From positions 184,501-248,500 of the forward strand of contig NZ_CP032311.1 in the NCBI RefSeq assembly GCF_004803755.1: a DNA stretch of 64,000 nt, read 5' to 3'. Below are positions 34,189 through 43,465 of this stretch, piece by piece. This DNA is from Pseudomonas sp. DG56-2. GTDB lineage: Bacteria > Pseudomonadota > Gammaproteobacteria > Pseudomonadales > Pseudomonadaceae. The notes beneath the pieces are model-generated. The model saw nothing but the letters and a program-made list of their open reading frames with translations, ran no database searches and was not told the DNA's origin. Positions within the stretch are counted from its first letter, which is position 1; each line of letters starts with the position of its first letter. The translations under genes were made by a program, and so were the position numbers.

Positions 34189-34277
34189 CATCGGTGCACA
34201 TAAGGTAAACAGGCGCGTTGCTGGCCTTGTGACCTTTGTGGAACAATGCCGTGACATGCGTTTACGAGGTTGCTGCC

Positions 34278-34757
34278 GTGATCGACCCCGATGGTTTTCG
34301 CCCCAATGTCGGGATCATTCTGACGAATGATCTTGGACAGGTGCTATGGGCTCGGCGGATCAACCAGGATGCCTGGCAGTTTCCCCAGGGTGGAATCAAC
34401 CCTGAAGAGACGCCGGAAGATGCCTTGTACCGCGAGCTGAACGAAGAAGTAGGGCTTGAGCGAGATGATGTTGAAATTCTTGCCTGCACCCGCGGCTGGT
34501 TGCGTTATCGTTTACCCCAACGTCTGGTCCGTACTCACAGCCAACCGCTGTGTATTGGCCAGAAGCAGAAATGGTTTCTCCTGCGCCTGGTCTCCAATGA
34601 GCAGCGGGTGCGGATGGACCTGACCGGGAAGCCGGAGTTCGATGGCTGGCGCTGGGTCAGCTATTGGTATCCGCTGGGCCAGGTGGTGACATTCAAGCGC
34701 GAGGTTTACCGCCGCGCTCTCAAAGAGCTTGCCCCGCGCCTGTTGGCGCGCGACTGA
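34278..34757 (+). CDS. rppH: RNA 5' pyrophosphohydrolase (Nudix)
   Basis: Removes pyrophosphate from triphosphorylated mRNA 5' ends and so starts RNase E-dependent decay. It has 159 residues from a GTG start before [15 protein letters not shown] lies 8 nt before that GTG, and it matches the usual N-terminus; an upstream ATG frame would add 14 residues. The Nudix box reads [45 protein letters not shown] and WYPL near the end are typical RppH. It precedes ptsP by 22 bp, the conserved rppH-ptsP pair. Confidence 0.95.
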   Translation: MIDPDGFRPNVGIILTNDLGQVLWARRINQDAWQFPQGGINPEETPEDALYRELNEEVGLERDDVEILACTRGWLRYRLPQRLVRTHSQPLCIGQKQKWFLLRLVSNEQRVRMDLTGKPEFDGWRWVSYWYPLGQVVTFKREVYRRALKELAPRLLARD

Positions 34758-34779
34758 CCACGGAGTTCGACCCCGAGCC

Positions 34780-37059
34780 ATGCTCAATACGCTGCGCAAG
34801 ATCGTCCAGGAAGTTAACTCCGCCAAGGATCTCAAGACGGCGTTGGGGATCATTGTGTTACGCGTCAAAGAAGCCATGGGTAGTCAGGTCTGTTCGGTGT
34901 ACCTGCTCGACCCCGAAACCAATCGTTTCGTGTTGATGGCAACCGAGGGCTTGAACAAGCGCTCCATCGGCAAGGTCAGCATGGCCCCCAACGAGGGTCT
35001 GGTCGGTCTGGTCGGCACGCGCGAAGAGCCGCTCAACCTGGAGAACGCCGCCGACCACCCGCGTTACCGCTACTTCGCCGAAACCGGTGAAGAGCGGTTT
35101 GCCTCGTTTCTTGGTGCACCGATCATCCACCACCGGCGTGTGGTTGGGGTTCTGGTCATTCAGCAAAAAGAGCGGCGTCAGTTCGATGAGGGCGAAGAAG
35201 CCTTCCTGGTAACCATGAGCGCGCAGTTGGCCGGGGTAATTGCCCATGCCGAAGCTACCGGCTCTATCCGCGGCCTGGGTCGTCAGGGCAAGGGTATTCA
35301 GGAAGCAAAGTTTGTCGGTGTGCCCGGTTCGCCCGGCGCCGCCGTAGGGAAGGCGGTGGTCATGCTGCCACCGGCCGATCTGGACGTGGTGCCGGACAAA
35401 ACCGTCGAAGATATCGACGCCGAACTCAAGCTCTTCAATAACGCCCTGGAAGGGGTGCGCGCCGATATGCGCAACCTCTCCGCCAAACTTGCCACACAGT
35501 TGCGCCCCGAAGAGCGTGCGCTGTTCGACGTCTACCTGATGATGCTCGAAGACGCGGCCCTGGGCGGCGAAGTGGTGCAGGTGATCAAGACCGGCCAATG
35601 GGCCCAGGGCGCTTTGCGCCAGGTGGTGGGCGAGCACGTCAACCGTTTCGAATTGATGGATGACGCCTACCTGCGCGAGAGGGCTTCCGATGTGAAGGAT
35701 CTGGGCCGGCGTCTGCTGGCCTACCTCCAGGAAGCAAGGCAGCAGACGCTGGTCTATCCCGACAACACCATTCTTATCAGTGAAGAACTGACCCCGGCGA
35801 TGCTTGGCGAAGTGCCGGAAGGCAAGCTGGTGGGTCTGGTTTCGGTTCTGGGTTCGGGTAACTCCCATGTGGCGATCCTGGCTCGGGCCATGGGTATCCC
35901 CACCGTAATGGGCTTGGTCGATCTGCCGTATTCGAAGGTCGACGGCATCGACATGATCGTCGATGGCTACAAGGGCGATGTCTACACCAACCCCAGCGAC
36001 GTGCTGCGCAAGCAGTATGCTGAAGTCGTCGAAGAAGAACGCCAGCTTGCCCAGGGTCTTGATGCCTTGCGCGAACTGCCGTGCATTACCCTCGATGGGC
36101 ACCGCATGCCGCTTTGGGTGAACACTGGCCTGCTCGCCGATGTGGCCCGCGCTCAGCAGCGTGGCGCCGAGGGCGTCGGCCTGTACCGTACCGAAGTGCC
36201 GTTCATGATCAACCAGCGCTTCCCCAGTGAAAAGGAGCAGCTGGCGATTTACCGCGAGCAACTCGCGGCCTTCCATCCTTTGCCGGTGACCATGCGTAGC
36301 CTGGACATCGGTGGCGACAAGGCACTTTCCTATTTCCCTATCAAGGAAGACAACCCCTTCCTTGGCTGGCGGGGTATCCGGGTAACCCTGGATCACCCGG
36401 AAATCTTCCTGGTGCAGACCCGCGCCATGCTCAAGGCCAGTGAAGGCTTGAACAACCTGCGCATTCTGCTGCCGATGATTTCCGGTATTCATGAACTCGA
36501 AGAAGCCCTGCACCTTATCCACCGCGCCTGGGGTGAAGTGCGTGATGAAGGCACTGACGTGCCAATGCCGCCTGTTGGGGTGATGATCGAAATTCCGGCT
36601 GCGGTGTATCAGACCCGTGAGCTGGCCCGCCAGGTGGATTTCCTCTCCGTCGGCTCCAACGACCTGACCCAGTACCTGCTGGCGGTCGATCGCAACAACC
36701 CGCGTGTTGCCGACCTCTACGACTATCTGCATCCGGCTGTGCTACAAGCCTTGCAGTCTGTGGTGCGCGATGCTCATGCCGAAGGCAAGCCTGTGAGCAT
36801 CTGTGGCGAAATGGCCGGTGATCCGGCGGCTGCAGTGCTGCTCATGGCGATGGGCTTTGACAGCTTGTCGATGAACGCCACCAACCTGCCGAAGGTCAAG
36901 TGGATGCTGCGCCAGGTGAGCCTGAGCAAATCCAGGGAATTGCTGGCCCAGGCCATGGGTATCGACAACCCGCAAGTTATCCACAGCTCATTGCAACTGG
37001 CCCTGAAAAACCTGGGGCTGGCGCGGATGATCAATCCGGGGTCGGCGAAGAGCCTTTGA
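34780..37059 (+). CDS. ptsP: PTS-Ntr enzyme I (phosphoenolpyruvate-protein phosphotransferase)
   Basis: The enzyme I of the nitrogen PTS: it autophosphorylates from PEP and passes the phosphate to NPr and EIIA-Ntr, a regulatory rather than sugar-transporting relay. It has 759 residues. An N-terminal GAF domain (about 20-150; QVCSVYLLDPETNRFVL) senses nitrogen signals such as glutamine. The phosphohistidine domain has GSGNSHVAILARAMGIPTV (His at about 362). The PEP-binding barrel has GLYRTEVPFM, SLDIGGDKALSYF, and SVGSNDLTQYLLAVDRNNP. Start: the ATG before LNTLRK; a longer frame overlaps rppH. Cotranscription with rppH is likely. Confidence 0.95.
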   Translation: MLNTLRKIVQEVNSAKDLKTALGIIVLRVKEAMGSQVCSVYLLDPETNRFVLMATEGLNKRSIGKVSMAPNEGLVGLVGTREEPLNLENAADHPRYRYFAETGEERFASFLGAPIIHHRRVVGVLVIQQKERRQFDEGEEAFLVTMSAQLAGVIAHAEATGSIRGLGRQGKGIQEAKFVGVPGSPGAAVGKAVVMLPPADLDVVPDKTVEDIDAELKLFNNALEGVRADMRNLSAKLATQLRPEERALFDVYLMMLEDAALGGEVVQVIKTGQWAQGALRQVVGEHVNRFELMDDAYLRERASDVKDLGRRLLAYLQEARQQTLVYPDNTILISEELTPAMLGEVPEGKLVGLVSVLGSGNSHVAILARAMGIPTVMGLVDLPYSKVDGIDMIVDGYKGDVYTNPSDVLRKQYAEVVEEERQLAQGLDALRELPCITLDGHRMPLWVNTGLLADVARAQQRGAEGVGLYRTEVPFMINQRFPSEKEQLAIYREQLAAFHPLPVTMRSLDIGGDKALSYFPIKEDNPFLGWRGIRVTLDHPEIFLVQTRAMLKASEGLNNLRILLPMISGIHELEEALHLIHRAWGEVRDEGTDVPMPPVGVMIEIPAAVYQTRELARQVDFLSVGSNDLTQYLLAVDRNNPRVADLYDYLHPAVLQALQSVVRDAHAEGKPVSICGEMAGDPAAAVLLMAMGFDSLSMNATNLPKVKWMLRQVSLSKSRELLAQAMGIDNPQVIHSSLQLALKNLGLARMINPGSAKSL

Positions 37060-37066
37060 GATGCTA

Positions 37067-37087
37067 GCGCGGGGCAAGTCCCGCGAT
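37067..37087. repeat. REP-like hairpin after ptsP
   Basis: GCGCGGGGCAAGTCCCGCGA with GCGGG/CCCGC pairing, placed 8 bp after the ptsP stop and 5 bp before the stop of the convergent NRDE gene. Confidence 0.6.
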
Positions 37088-37091
37088 AGCA

Positions 37092-37838
37092 TTACACCTG
37101 CAGATCCACCTCTCCCAAATGCCCTCCAAACGGCCCGAAACTGCGCTCCACCAGGCGCCGTCGACCGTCCGCCTCGACGATCAACACCGTGCTGGCCCGC
37201 GTCCCGTAGTTCTGACTGGCAATAAACACGCTCGACAGTAAACGCTCGGTGCCGAGCCCTACACCGGTTTCAGGCAGGTCACCGTCTGTTGCTTGCACGT
37301 TGTCGCCGAGCAATCCCAGCAGTGGCTCCGGTTGTGGATCTGCAAGGTGCTGCTGCAGGCCGGCACGCGCCTTGACCAGCTTCGGCCAGGCCGTGTCCAG
37401 CCCGGCGTTGGACAAACCGTAGACGCCGGCCTCCAGCAGTTGTACCTGCGCCTCACGGGCATTGAGGTAGCCCAGTGTGGTGTTATCGCCGACCAGCAGG
37501 TTGAACCCCGAGTATTGCTGGCTGCGGCTGGCCACCTGATCCAGGTAGGCCGCAACACCCAGCTCACCGCGCAGGAAGGCAGCCACCAGTTCTCCCCTCG
37601 AGCGTGTGCCCAGGGCGGCCTGCGGGTCGCGAATATTGGTCAGCGCGGCAAACCGCCCGGATGGACCGACGCCCAGCCAGGTACCGCCGGCTTCCAGATC
37701 GCGCCCGGCATACACCCCTGGCGCATCGTCCCAGGCGGCCAGCATGCGGCTGGGGCGGGCGTAGAACTCATCGCGGTTGGCCGCGACAATCAGCGGCTGG
37801 GCATGCCCAGGCCGCCAGGCGAAGACGATCAAGCACAT
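37092..37838 (-). CDS. NRDE (TANGO2-like) family protein
   Basis: A 248-residue protein of the TANGO2/NRDE family, whose founding motif is visible as ANRDEFYARP at about residues 19-28. The mature N-terminus would be Cys2 (MCLIVFAWRPGH), as in N-terminal-nucleophile-like folds. Further matches are WLGVGPSGRFAALTNIRDP, RGELVAAFL and GTRASTVLIVEADGRRRLVERSF. It is cytoplasmic. Members are linked to haem or lipid handling in eukaryotes, but the bacterial role is unsettled. It is divergent from the TauE/SafE gene. Confidence 0.87.
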   Translation of the reverse strand: MCLIVFAWRPGHAQPLIVAANRDEFYARPSRMLAAWDDAPGVYAGRDLEAGGTWLGVGPSGRFAALTNIRDPQAALGTRSRGELVAAFLRGELGVAAYLDQVASRSQQYSGFNLLVGDNTTLGYLNAREAQVQLLEAGVYGLSNAGLDTAWPKLVKARAGLQQHLADPQPEPLLGLLGDNVQATDGDLPETGVGLGTERLLSSVFIASQNYGTRASTVLIVEADGRRRLVERSFGPFGGHLGEVDLQV

Positions 37839-37967
37839 AGGTTGTCCTCTGTGTTTTTGTTCACTCTACCGATAGCGCCAGCGCTGATCCATCTTCCAAA
37901 TGTGTCTTCACTAGAGCCATAGGCCTCCCTTCCGTTACCATGCCGGACTGAATTGACGGGGGCGACA

Positions 37968-38750
37968 ATGGAATTCGTACTCTATTTACTGCTGGGAGCC
38001 TGTGCGGGCGTGTTGGCCGGGCTATTTGGGGTGGGTGGCGGCATCATCATCGTGCCGGTGCTGGTGTTCAGTTTCACGCTGCAGGGTTTCGATGCCTCGG
38101 TGCTGACTCACCTGGCGGTGGGTACGTCGCTGGCAACCATTGTCTTTACCTCGATCAATGCCATCCGCGAGCATCATCGCAAGGGTGCGGTGCAGTGGCC
38201 GATTTTTGTCTGGATGACACTGGGAATCCTGGTCGGCGCCGGTATCGGCGCCAAGACAGCTTCGCTGATCCAGGGACCGATGTTGCAGAAGATCATTGGT
38301 GTGTTTGCCCTGGTGATCGCCGTGCAAATGGCCCTGGACCTCAAACCCAAAGCCAGCCGCGGTGTTCCCGGCAAGGTCGGACTGACCGCCGCCGGTAGCG
38401 TGGTGGGCTGGGCGTCGGCTATTTTCGGTATTGGCGGTGGTTCATTGACCGTGCCGTTTCTCACTTGGCGAAGCCTGCCCATGCAGCAAGCTGTGGCAAC
38501 CTCGTCGGCCTGTGGTTTTCCGATTGCAGCGGCCAGCGCCCTGAGTTTTATCTGGCTGGGCTGGCACGACCCGCACTTGCCCGCGCATAGCGTGGGCTTT
38601 GTCTACCTGCCCGCACTGCTCGGGATCGCCCTGACCAGTATGTTTTTTGCCCGCTTCGGCGCGCGTCTGGCGCACAAACTGTCGCCACGCTTGCTCAAGC
38701 GGCTGTTCGCTGCGCTGCTGTTCTGCGTCGGCTTAAGCTTTTTGCTTTAA
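37968..38750 (+). CDS. TauE/SafE family sulfite exporter-like permease
   Basis: A 260-residue inner-membrane protein with about eight hydrophobic spans in two halves. Each half carries a glycine-rich motif: [14 protein letters not shown] in the first and [14 protein letters not shown] in the second, the TauE/SafE signature. These transporters move sulfite, sulfoacetate or other small organic anions outward. Start: ATG at 37968; a TTG five codons earlier is possible. It precedes lgt by 14 bp and is probably cotranscribed with it, as in P. aeruginosa, so its presence here need not mean a sulfur role. Confidence 0.88.
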   Translation: MEFVLYLLLGACAGVLAGLFGVGGGIIIVPVLVFSFTLQGFDASVLTHLAVGTSLATIVFTSINAIREHHRKGAVQWPIFVWMTLGILVGAGIGAKTASLIQGPMLQKIIGVFALVIAVQMALDLKPKASRGVPGKVGLTAAGSVVGWASAIFGIGGGSLTVPFLTWRSLPMQQAVATSSACGFPIAAASALSFIWLGWHDPHLPAHSVGFVYLPALLGIALTSMFFARFGARLAHKLSPRLLKRLFAALLFCVGLSFLL

Positions 38751-38764
38751 CGAGAGGAGTCACC

Positions 38765-39574
38765 ATGCTGCCTTACCCGCAGATTGATCCCGTGGCCGTT
38801 GCCCTGGGACCGCTGAAAATCCATTGGTATGGGTTGATGTACCTGATCGGCATCGGCGGCGCCTGGCTGCTGGCCTCGCGTCGGTTGAACCGTTTCGATC
38901 CAACCTGGAGCCGTGAAAAGCTTTCGGACCTGGTGTTCTGGCTGTCCATGGGTGTGATCGTTGGTGGGCGCCTGGGCTATGTGTTGTTCTATGACCTGCA
39001 TGCCTACCTCGCCAATCCGACACTGATCTTTGAAGTGTGGAAGGGCGGCATGTCGTTCCACGGCGGCTTTATCGGGGTGATGCTTGCGGCCTTGTGGTTC
39101 GGCAAGCGCAACAACAAGTCGTTTTTCGAACTCATGGACTTCGTCGCACCGCTGGTGCCGATTGGCCTTGGAGCAGGGCGTATCGGCAACTTCATCAACG
39201 CCGAGCTGTGGGGCAAGGCTACCGATGTGCCGTGGGCCATGGTCTTTCCGCCATTCAGTGATCCGGCGCAGTTGCCGCGTCACCCGTCGCAGCTCTACCA
39301 GTTCGCCCTGGAAGGTGTGGCATTATTCCTGATTCTTTGGCTGTACTCGCGCAAGCCGCGCCCGACCATGGCCGTATCCGGCATGTTCGCGCTGTTCTAC
39401 GGGATCTTCCGCTTCATCGTGGAGTTCGTGCGGGTACCCGATGCCCAGCTTGGCTACATTGCCTTCGGCTGGTTGACCATGGGTCAGTTGCTCTGCGTGC
39501 CGATGATTGTCGGTGGCATCTTCCTGATCTGGTGGGCCTACAACCGTAAACCCTCGGCCAAGGCCGCCGTTTGA
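38765..39574 (+). CDS. lgt: Prolipoprotein diacylglyceryl transferase
   Basis: Transfers diacylglycerol from phosphatidylglycerol to the lipobox cysteine of prelipoproteins, the first step of lipoprotein maturation. It has 269 residues with about seven membrane spans. The conserved core [22 protein letters not shown] contains the Lgt signature, and the catalytic-region motif HGGFIGV is at about residue 100. [12 protein letters not shown] and [11 protein letters not shown] are also present. A hairpin follows the stop, and thyA starts 47 bp later. Confidence 0.96.
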   Translation: MLPYPQIDPVAVALGPLKIHWYGLMYLIGIGGAWLLASRRLNRFDPTWSREKLSDLVFWLSMGVIVGGRLGYVLFYDLHAYLANPTLIFEVWKGGMSFHGGFIGVMLAALWFGKRNNKSFFELMDFVAPLVPIGLGAGRIGNFINAELWGKATDVPWAMVFPPFSDPAQLPRHPSQLYQFALEGVALFLILWLYSRKPRPTMAVSGMFALFYGIFRFIVEFVRVPDAQLGYIAFGWLTMGQLLCVPMIVGGIFLIWWAYNRKPSAKAAV

Positions 39575-39580
39575 TTTTCC

Positions 39581-39603
39581 ACGGCAGGGCAATCCCCTGC
39601 CGT
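39581..39603 (+). terminator. Terminator-like hairpin between lgt and thyA
   Basis: ACGGCAGGG-CAATCC-type loop-CCCTGCCGT, a 9-bp perfect stem followed by CTTTGCT. It starts 6 bp after the lgt stop; it may attenuate rather than fully stop transcription into thyA. Confidence 0.6.
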
Positions 39604-39621
39604 CTTTGCTACAGGTAAGCC

Positions 39622-40593
39622 ATGAAACAGTATCTAGATCTGGTCCGCGACGTGATCGAAAACGGCACCCTGCAGGGTAACCGTACCGGTATCCGCACCA
39701 TCAGCCTGCCCGGCGCCATGCTGCGCTTCGACCTGCAGAAAGGCTTTCCGGCTATTACCACCCGCAAGCTGGCATTCAAGTCGGCGGTCGGTGAAATGGT
39801 CGGCTTCCTGCGTGGCGTGAAGAATGCTGGTGAGTTCCGTGAACTGGGCTGCAAGGTCTGGGACCAGAACGCCAACGAAAACGCCCAATGGTTGGCCAAC
39901 CCGTTCCGCCAGGGGCATGACGACCTTGGCGAGATCTACGGTGTGCAATGGCGCCAATGGCCGGCCTACAAGCGTATCCCGCTGAGCAACCCTGCAGCAA
40001 TCGAACTGGCGCAGAGCCAGGGCTTCGAGAAAATCGCCGAATCTGAAGAAGATGGCGAAGCCTTTGTGGTGCTGTACAAGGCCATCGACCAGATTCGCCA
40101 GTGCATCGACACCATCCATAAGGACCCAGGCAGCCGCCGCATTCTGTTCCACGGCTGGAACTGCGCCCAGCTGGATGAAATGGCCTTGCCGCCGTGCCAC
40201 TTGCTGTACCAGTTCCACCCGAACGTGGAGACCAAGGAAATTTCCCTGACCCTCTACATTCGTTCCAACGACCTGGGCCTGGGCACGCCTTTCAACCTGA
40301 CCGAAGGCGCTGCATTGCTGTCGCTGGTTGGCCGCCTGACGGGCTACACACCGCGCTGGTTCACCTACTTCATCGGCGATGCGCACGTCTACGAGAACCA
40401 TCTGGACATGCTCAACGAGCAGCTCAAGCGCGAGCCGTTGGCCGCGCCGAAGCTGGTGATCAATGACCGCGTACCGGAATACGCCAAGACTGGCGTGTAT
40501 GAGCCGGAGTGGCTGGAGAAGGTCGAACCGAGCGACTTCACCCTTGAAGGCTACGAACACCACGCGCCAATGACTGCGCCGATGGCGGTCTGA
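39622..40593 (+). CDS. thyA: Thymidylate synthase
   Basis: Methylates dUMP to dTMP with methylene-tetrahydrofolate. It has 323 residues against 264 in E. coli. The extra 50-60 residues lie between WRQWPAY (about 115) and QIRQCIDTI (about 158), as in the Lactobacillus-type long ThyA. The active-site cysteine is in [11 protein letters not shown], and the folate/nucleotide region has [14 protein letters not shown] and [12 protein letters not shown]. The C-terminus ends in the hydrophobic PMTAPMAV. The protein works with FolA, encoded at 53 kb, which regenerates tetrahydrofolate. Confidence 0.96.
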   Translation: MKQYLDLVRDVIENGTLQGNRTGIRTISLPGAMLRFDLQKGFPAITTRKLAFKSAVGEMVGFLRGVKNAGEFRELGCKVWDQNANENAQWLANPFRQGHDDLGEIYGVQWRQWPAYKRIPLSNPAAIELAQSQGFEKIAESEEDGEAFVVLYKAIDQIRQCIDTIHKDPGSRRILFHGWNCAQLDEMALPPCHLLYQFHPNVETKEISLTLYIRSNDLGLGTPFNLTEGAALLSLVGRLTGYTPRWFTYFIGDAHVYENHLDMLNEQLKREPLAAPKLVINDRVPEYAKTGVYEPEWLEKVEPSDFTLEGYEHHAPMTAPMAV

Positions 40594-40688
40594 TCGGCAT
40601 TGTTGGCGGGCGCAGCGCGATGAAAACTACGGCGGCGGGCCTTGCTTGCCCCACGATCTGCAGCTCCGCGCCCGTTAATCCCGGTGAC

Positions 40689-41132
40689 TCAGTGACCGTG
40701 GCTCCTGCCGACATGTGAGTGCTCCGCTTCCGGAGCAGTCACCGCGCCATTGACCTCCAGATGCTGCAGGATCGAGCATTGCACTTCCTTGGGTAGGCAA
40801 TGCTGGCGCAGGTCCAGCAGTTGGGCCTGCAAAGCCTGCAGGCCTTCGATACGTGCACTGACATGCTGGATATGTTCGTCGATCAGGGCGTTGACGCTTT
40901 CGCACTGGTCGTCCGGGCTGTCGCGCAGGCGCAGCAGGCTACGGATCTCTTCGAGGGTCATGTCCAGGGTGCGGCAGTTGCGGATGAAGGTCAGGCGCTC
41001 GACGTGGGCCTGGGTGTACATCCGGTAGTTGCCTTCGCTGCGCGCAGGCTCTGGCAGCAAGTTTTCCCGCTCGTAATAGCGGATGGTCTCTACCGCGCAG
41101 TCGGTGGCTTTGGCCAGTTCTCCGATCTTCAT
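40689..41132 (-). CDS. cadR: Cd(II)/Pb(II)-responsive MerR-family regulator
   Basis: A 147-residue MerR-family activator that twists the long-spacer cadA promoter into an active form when Cd(II), Pb(II) or Zn(II) binds. The N-terminal winged helix is MKIGELAKATDCAVETIRYYERENLLP. The dimer helix follows, and the metal-site cysteines lie in DDQCESVN and QHCLPKEVQC. The histidine-rich tail HSHVGRSHGH is a CadR trademark. Start: ATG before KIGELAK; the longer open frame runs into the operator. It is divergent from cadA, with the operator between. Confidence 0.95.
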   Translation of the reverse strand: MKIGELAKATDCAVETIRYYERENLLPEPARSEGNYRMYTQAHVERLTFIRNCRTLDMTLEEIRSLLRLRDSPDDQCESVNALIDEHIQHVSARIEGLQALQAQLLDLRQHCLPKEVQCSILQHLEVNGAVTAPEAEHSHVGRSHGH

Positions 41133-41155
41133 CTGAAAATACCTCGGCAGGTTGC

Positions 41156-41186
41156 TTGACCCTATAGTGGCTACAGGGTGTTCACT
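41156..41186 (+). promoter_or_regulatory. CadR-controlled cadA promoter/operator
   Basis: A -35 TTGACC (41156-41161), a 19-bp spacer and a -10-like TTCACT (41181-41186). The spacer holds the dyad ACCCTATAG-TGG-CTACAGGGT (41159-41179; 8 of 9 positions match). The long spacer and dyad between the hexamers are the classical MerR-family activation architecture. The cadA start lies about 30 bp downstream, and cadR is read in the other direction. Confidence 0.88.
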
Positions 41187-41214
41187 TGGCAACAGGACAT
41201 TTAAGGATGAGCCC

Positions 41215-43458
41215 ATGAACCAGCCTGTAAGCCACAAGCCGGGTGAAGACACCCATGATCACGCCAGCCATGACCATGCCGAACACGCTCATAGCTGCTG
41301 CTCCCATGAGGTGGCCCCGTCTCTGGTGCAACTGAGTGAAGCGGCCAGCGACGATGCGCGCCTGAGTCGTTTTCGGATCGACGCAATGGATTGCCCGACC
41401 GAGCAAACCCTTATCCAGAACAAGCTGGGCAAGCTTGCGGGTGTCGAGCAACTGGAATTCAACCTGATCAACCGCATCCTCGGGGTTCGCCACACCCATG
41501 CCGACACCTCGGCCATCGAGCAGGCGGTAGCCTCGCTGGGGATGCAGGCCGAGCCGCTAACCGACTCCAGCGAGGAAGCGGCGGTCGCACCGGCGCCGGC
41601 CAAGAAGCACTGGTGGCCGTTGGCGCTGTCGGGTGTCGCGGCATTGGCTGCCGAGGGCATTCACTTTGCCGCGCTGGGTCCGGACTGGGTTGTAGCATTA
41701 GTGGCGTTGGTATCGATTCTGAGCTGTGGCCTGGGCACCTACAAAAAAGGCTGGATCGCCCTGAAGAACCGCAACCTGAACATCAACGCGCTGATGAGTA
41801 TCGCCGTGACGGGTGCGGTGCTGATTGGCCAATGGCCGGAAGCGGCCATGGTGATGTTCCTCTTTACGGTCGCTGAGCTGATCGAGGCACGCTCGCTGGA
41901 TCGCGCGCGCAACGCCATTGGCGGCTTGATGCAACTGAGCCCGGACATGGCCACGGTGCAACAAGCCGATGGTCAATGGCACGAAGTCGAGGTCAAGCAG
42001 GTGGCGCTGGGTGCGCTGGTGCGGGTGCGTCCCGGTGAGCGCATTGGTCTGGATGGCGAAGTGGTCAGTGGCCAGTCGAGCATCGACCAGGCACCGATTA
42101 CTGGTGAAAGTCTGCCGGTGGAGAAAGGTCCGGGCGACAAGGTCTTCGCTGGCACCATCAACCAGGCGGGTGCCCTCGAGTATCGGGTGACGGCGGCGGC
42201 CGGGCAATCGACTCTGGCGCGCATCATCAAGGCGGTGGAGGAGGCGCAAGGCGCCCGTGCGCCGACCCAGCGTTTCGTCGACCAGTTTTCGCGGATCTAC
42301 ACCCCGGCTGTGTTTGCCATTGCTCTGGCGGTGGCGGTGATTCCGCCGCTGTTCATGGCCGGCGCCTGGTTCGACTGGATCTATCGCGCCCTGGTGCTGC
42401 TGGTGGTTGCGTGTCCTTGTGCGCTGGTGATTTCCACCCCGGTGACGATTGTTAGTGGCCTGGCTGCAGCTGCGCGCAAAGGCATTCTGGTCAAGGGTGG
42501 GGTTTACCTTGAGGGTGGACGCAAGCTCGACTTCCTGGCACTGGACAAGACCGGCACCATTACCCACGGCAAGCCGGTACAGACCGATCATGTCGTGCTC
42601 GATCCATTGTTCGAGGGCCGCGCGCAAGCACTGGCTGCCAGTCTTGGTGACCGCTCCGATCACCCGGTGTCGCGTGCCATTGCCGTCTACGCCGCTGAAA
42701 AGCAGCTGGCCCTGAAGGATGTAGCGGCGTTCGAAGCCTTGGGCGGGCGTGGTGTACGTGGCGAAATCGAGGGCGAGTTGTATCACCTGGGCAACCACCG
42801 TCTGGTCGAAGAGCTTGGCCTGTGCTCGCCGCAGCTTGAGGCGCAACTCGATGCGCTTGAGCGTCAGGGTAAGACCGTGGTGCTGTTGCTCGACAAGTCT
42901 GGTCCGCTGGCCCTGTTTGCCGTGGCCGATACCGTCAAGGACAGCAGCCGCGAAGCGATCGCCGAGTTGCATGAGCTGGGTATCAAGACTGTCATGCTCA
43001 CTGGGGACAATCCTCACACCGCGCGAGCCATTGCCGCCCAGGTGGGTATCGATAAGGCCTATGGCAATCTGTTGCCCGCCGACAAGCTCAAGACCATTGA
43101 AGAGCTGTACGCCAAAGGGCACCGGGTCGGCATGGTTGGTGACGGCATCAACGACGCCCCAGCCTTGGCGCGCTCGGAGATTGGTTTTGCCATGGCCGCC
43201 GCCGGTACCGACACGGCCATCGAAACTGCCGACGTTGCGTTGATGGATGACGACTTGCGCAAAATTCCAGCCTTCGTCAGGCTCTCACGTCAGACCGCGG
43301 CGATCCTCACCCAGAACATTGTGCTGGCCCTGGCGATCAAGGCGATCTTTCTGGCGATTACTTTCGCCGGTATGGCAACCATGTGGATGGCGGTGTTCGC
43401 CGACATGGGCGTAAGTTTGTTGGTGGTCTTCAACGGCCTGCGTCTGTTGAGAAAATAG
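41215..43458 (+). CDS. cadA: Cd(II)/Zn(II)/Pb(II)-exporting P1B-type ATPase
   Basis: An inner-membrane heavy-metal efflux pump of 747 residues. The N-terminus is a His/Cys-rich metal-binding stretch (DHASHDHAEHAHSCCSH), followed by an HMA-type domain in which the usual CxxC is reduced to MDCPTEQ. Core P-type motifs are TGES (about 296), the transmembrane metal site CPC in VACPCALVIS (about 400), the phosphorylated Asp in DKTGTITHGKP (about 443), HP in SDHPVS, and GDGINDAPAL (about 642). Start: ATG before NQPVSHK. It is induced through CadR. Together with cadR it forms a compact resistance module inserted in the core gene order. Confidence 0.95.
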   Translation: MNQPVSHKPGEDTHDHASHDHAEHAHSCCSHEVAPSLVQLSEAASDDARLSRFRIDAMDCPTEQTLIQNKLGKLAGVEQLEFNLINRILGVRHTHADTSAIEQAVASLGMQAEPLTDSSEEAAVAPAPAKKHWWPLALSGVAALAAEGIHFAALGPDWVVALVALVSILSCGLGTYKKGWIALKNRNLNINALMSIAVTGAVLIGQWPEAAMVMFLFTVAELIEARSLDRARNAIGGLMQLSPDMATVQQADGQWHEVEVKQVALGALVRVRPGERIGLDGEVVSGQSSIDQAPITGESLPVEKGPGDKVFAGTINQAGALEYRVTAAAGQSTLARIIKAVEEAQGARAPTQRFVDQFSRIYTPAVFAIALAVAVIPPLFMAGAWFDWIYRALVLLVVACPCALVISTPVTIVSGLAAAARKGILVKGGVYLEGGRKLDFLALDKTGTITHGKPVQTDHVVLDPLFEGRAQALAASLGDRSDHPVSRAIAVYAAEKQLALKDVAAFEALGGRGVRGEIEGELYHLGNHRLVEELGLCSPQLEAQLDALERQGKTVVLLLDKSGPLALFAVADTVKDSSREAIAELHELGIKTVMLTGDNPHTARAIAAQVGIDKAYGNLLPADKLKTIEELYAKGHRVGMVGDGINDAPALARSEIGFAMAAAGTDTAIETADVALMDDDLRKIPAFVRLSRQTAAILTQNIVLALAIKAIFLAITFAGMATMWMAVFADMGVSLLVVFNGLRLLRK

Positions 43459-43465
43459 AGGATGT

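Noticed and set aside
34858..36732. 624-codon open frame antisense to ptsP
   Set aside because: Its amino-acid composition (His/Gln rich, no motifs) is that of a reverse-strand shadow, while the + strand encodes a complete PtsP.
37968..38750. TauE/SafE permease as a member of the sulfur systems
   Set aside because: It is tightly joined to lgt in the conserved core order and lacks the AT-rich sulfur-type promoter, so its name alone is not evidence of a sulfur role here.
41698..43122. 474-codon open frame antisense to cadA
   Set aside because: CadA carries all P-type ATPase motifs; the antisense product is compositionally biased and motif-free.
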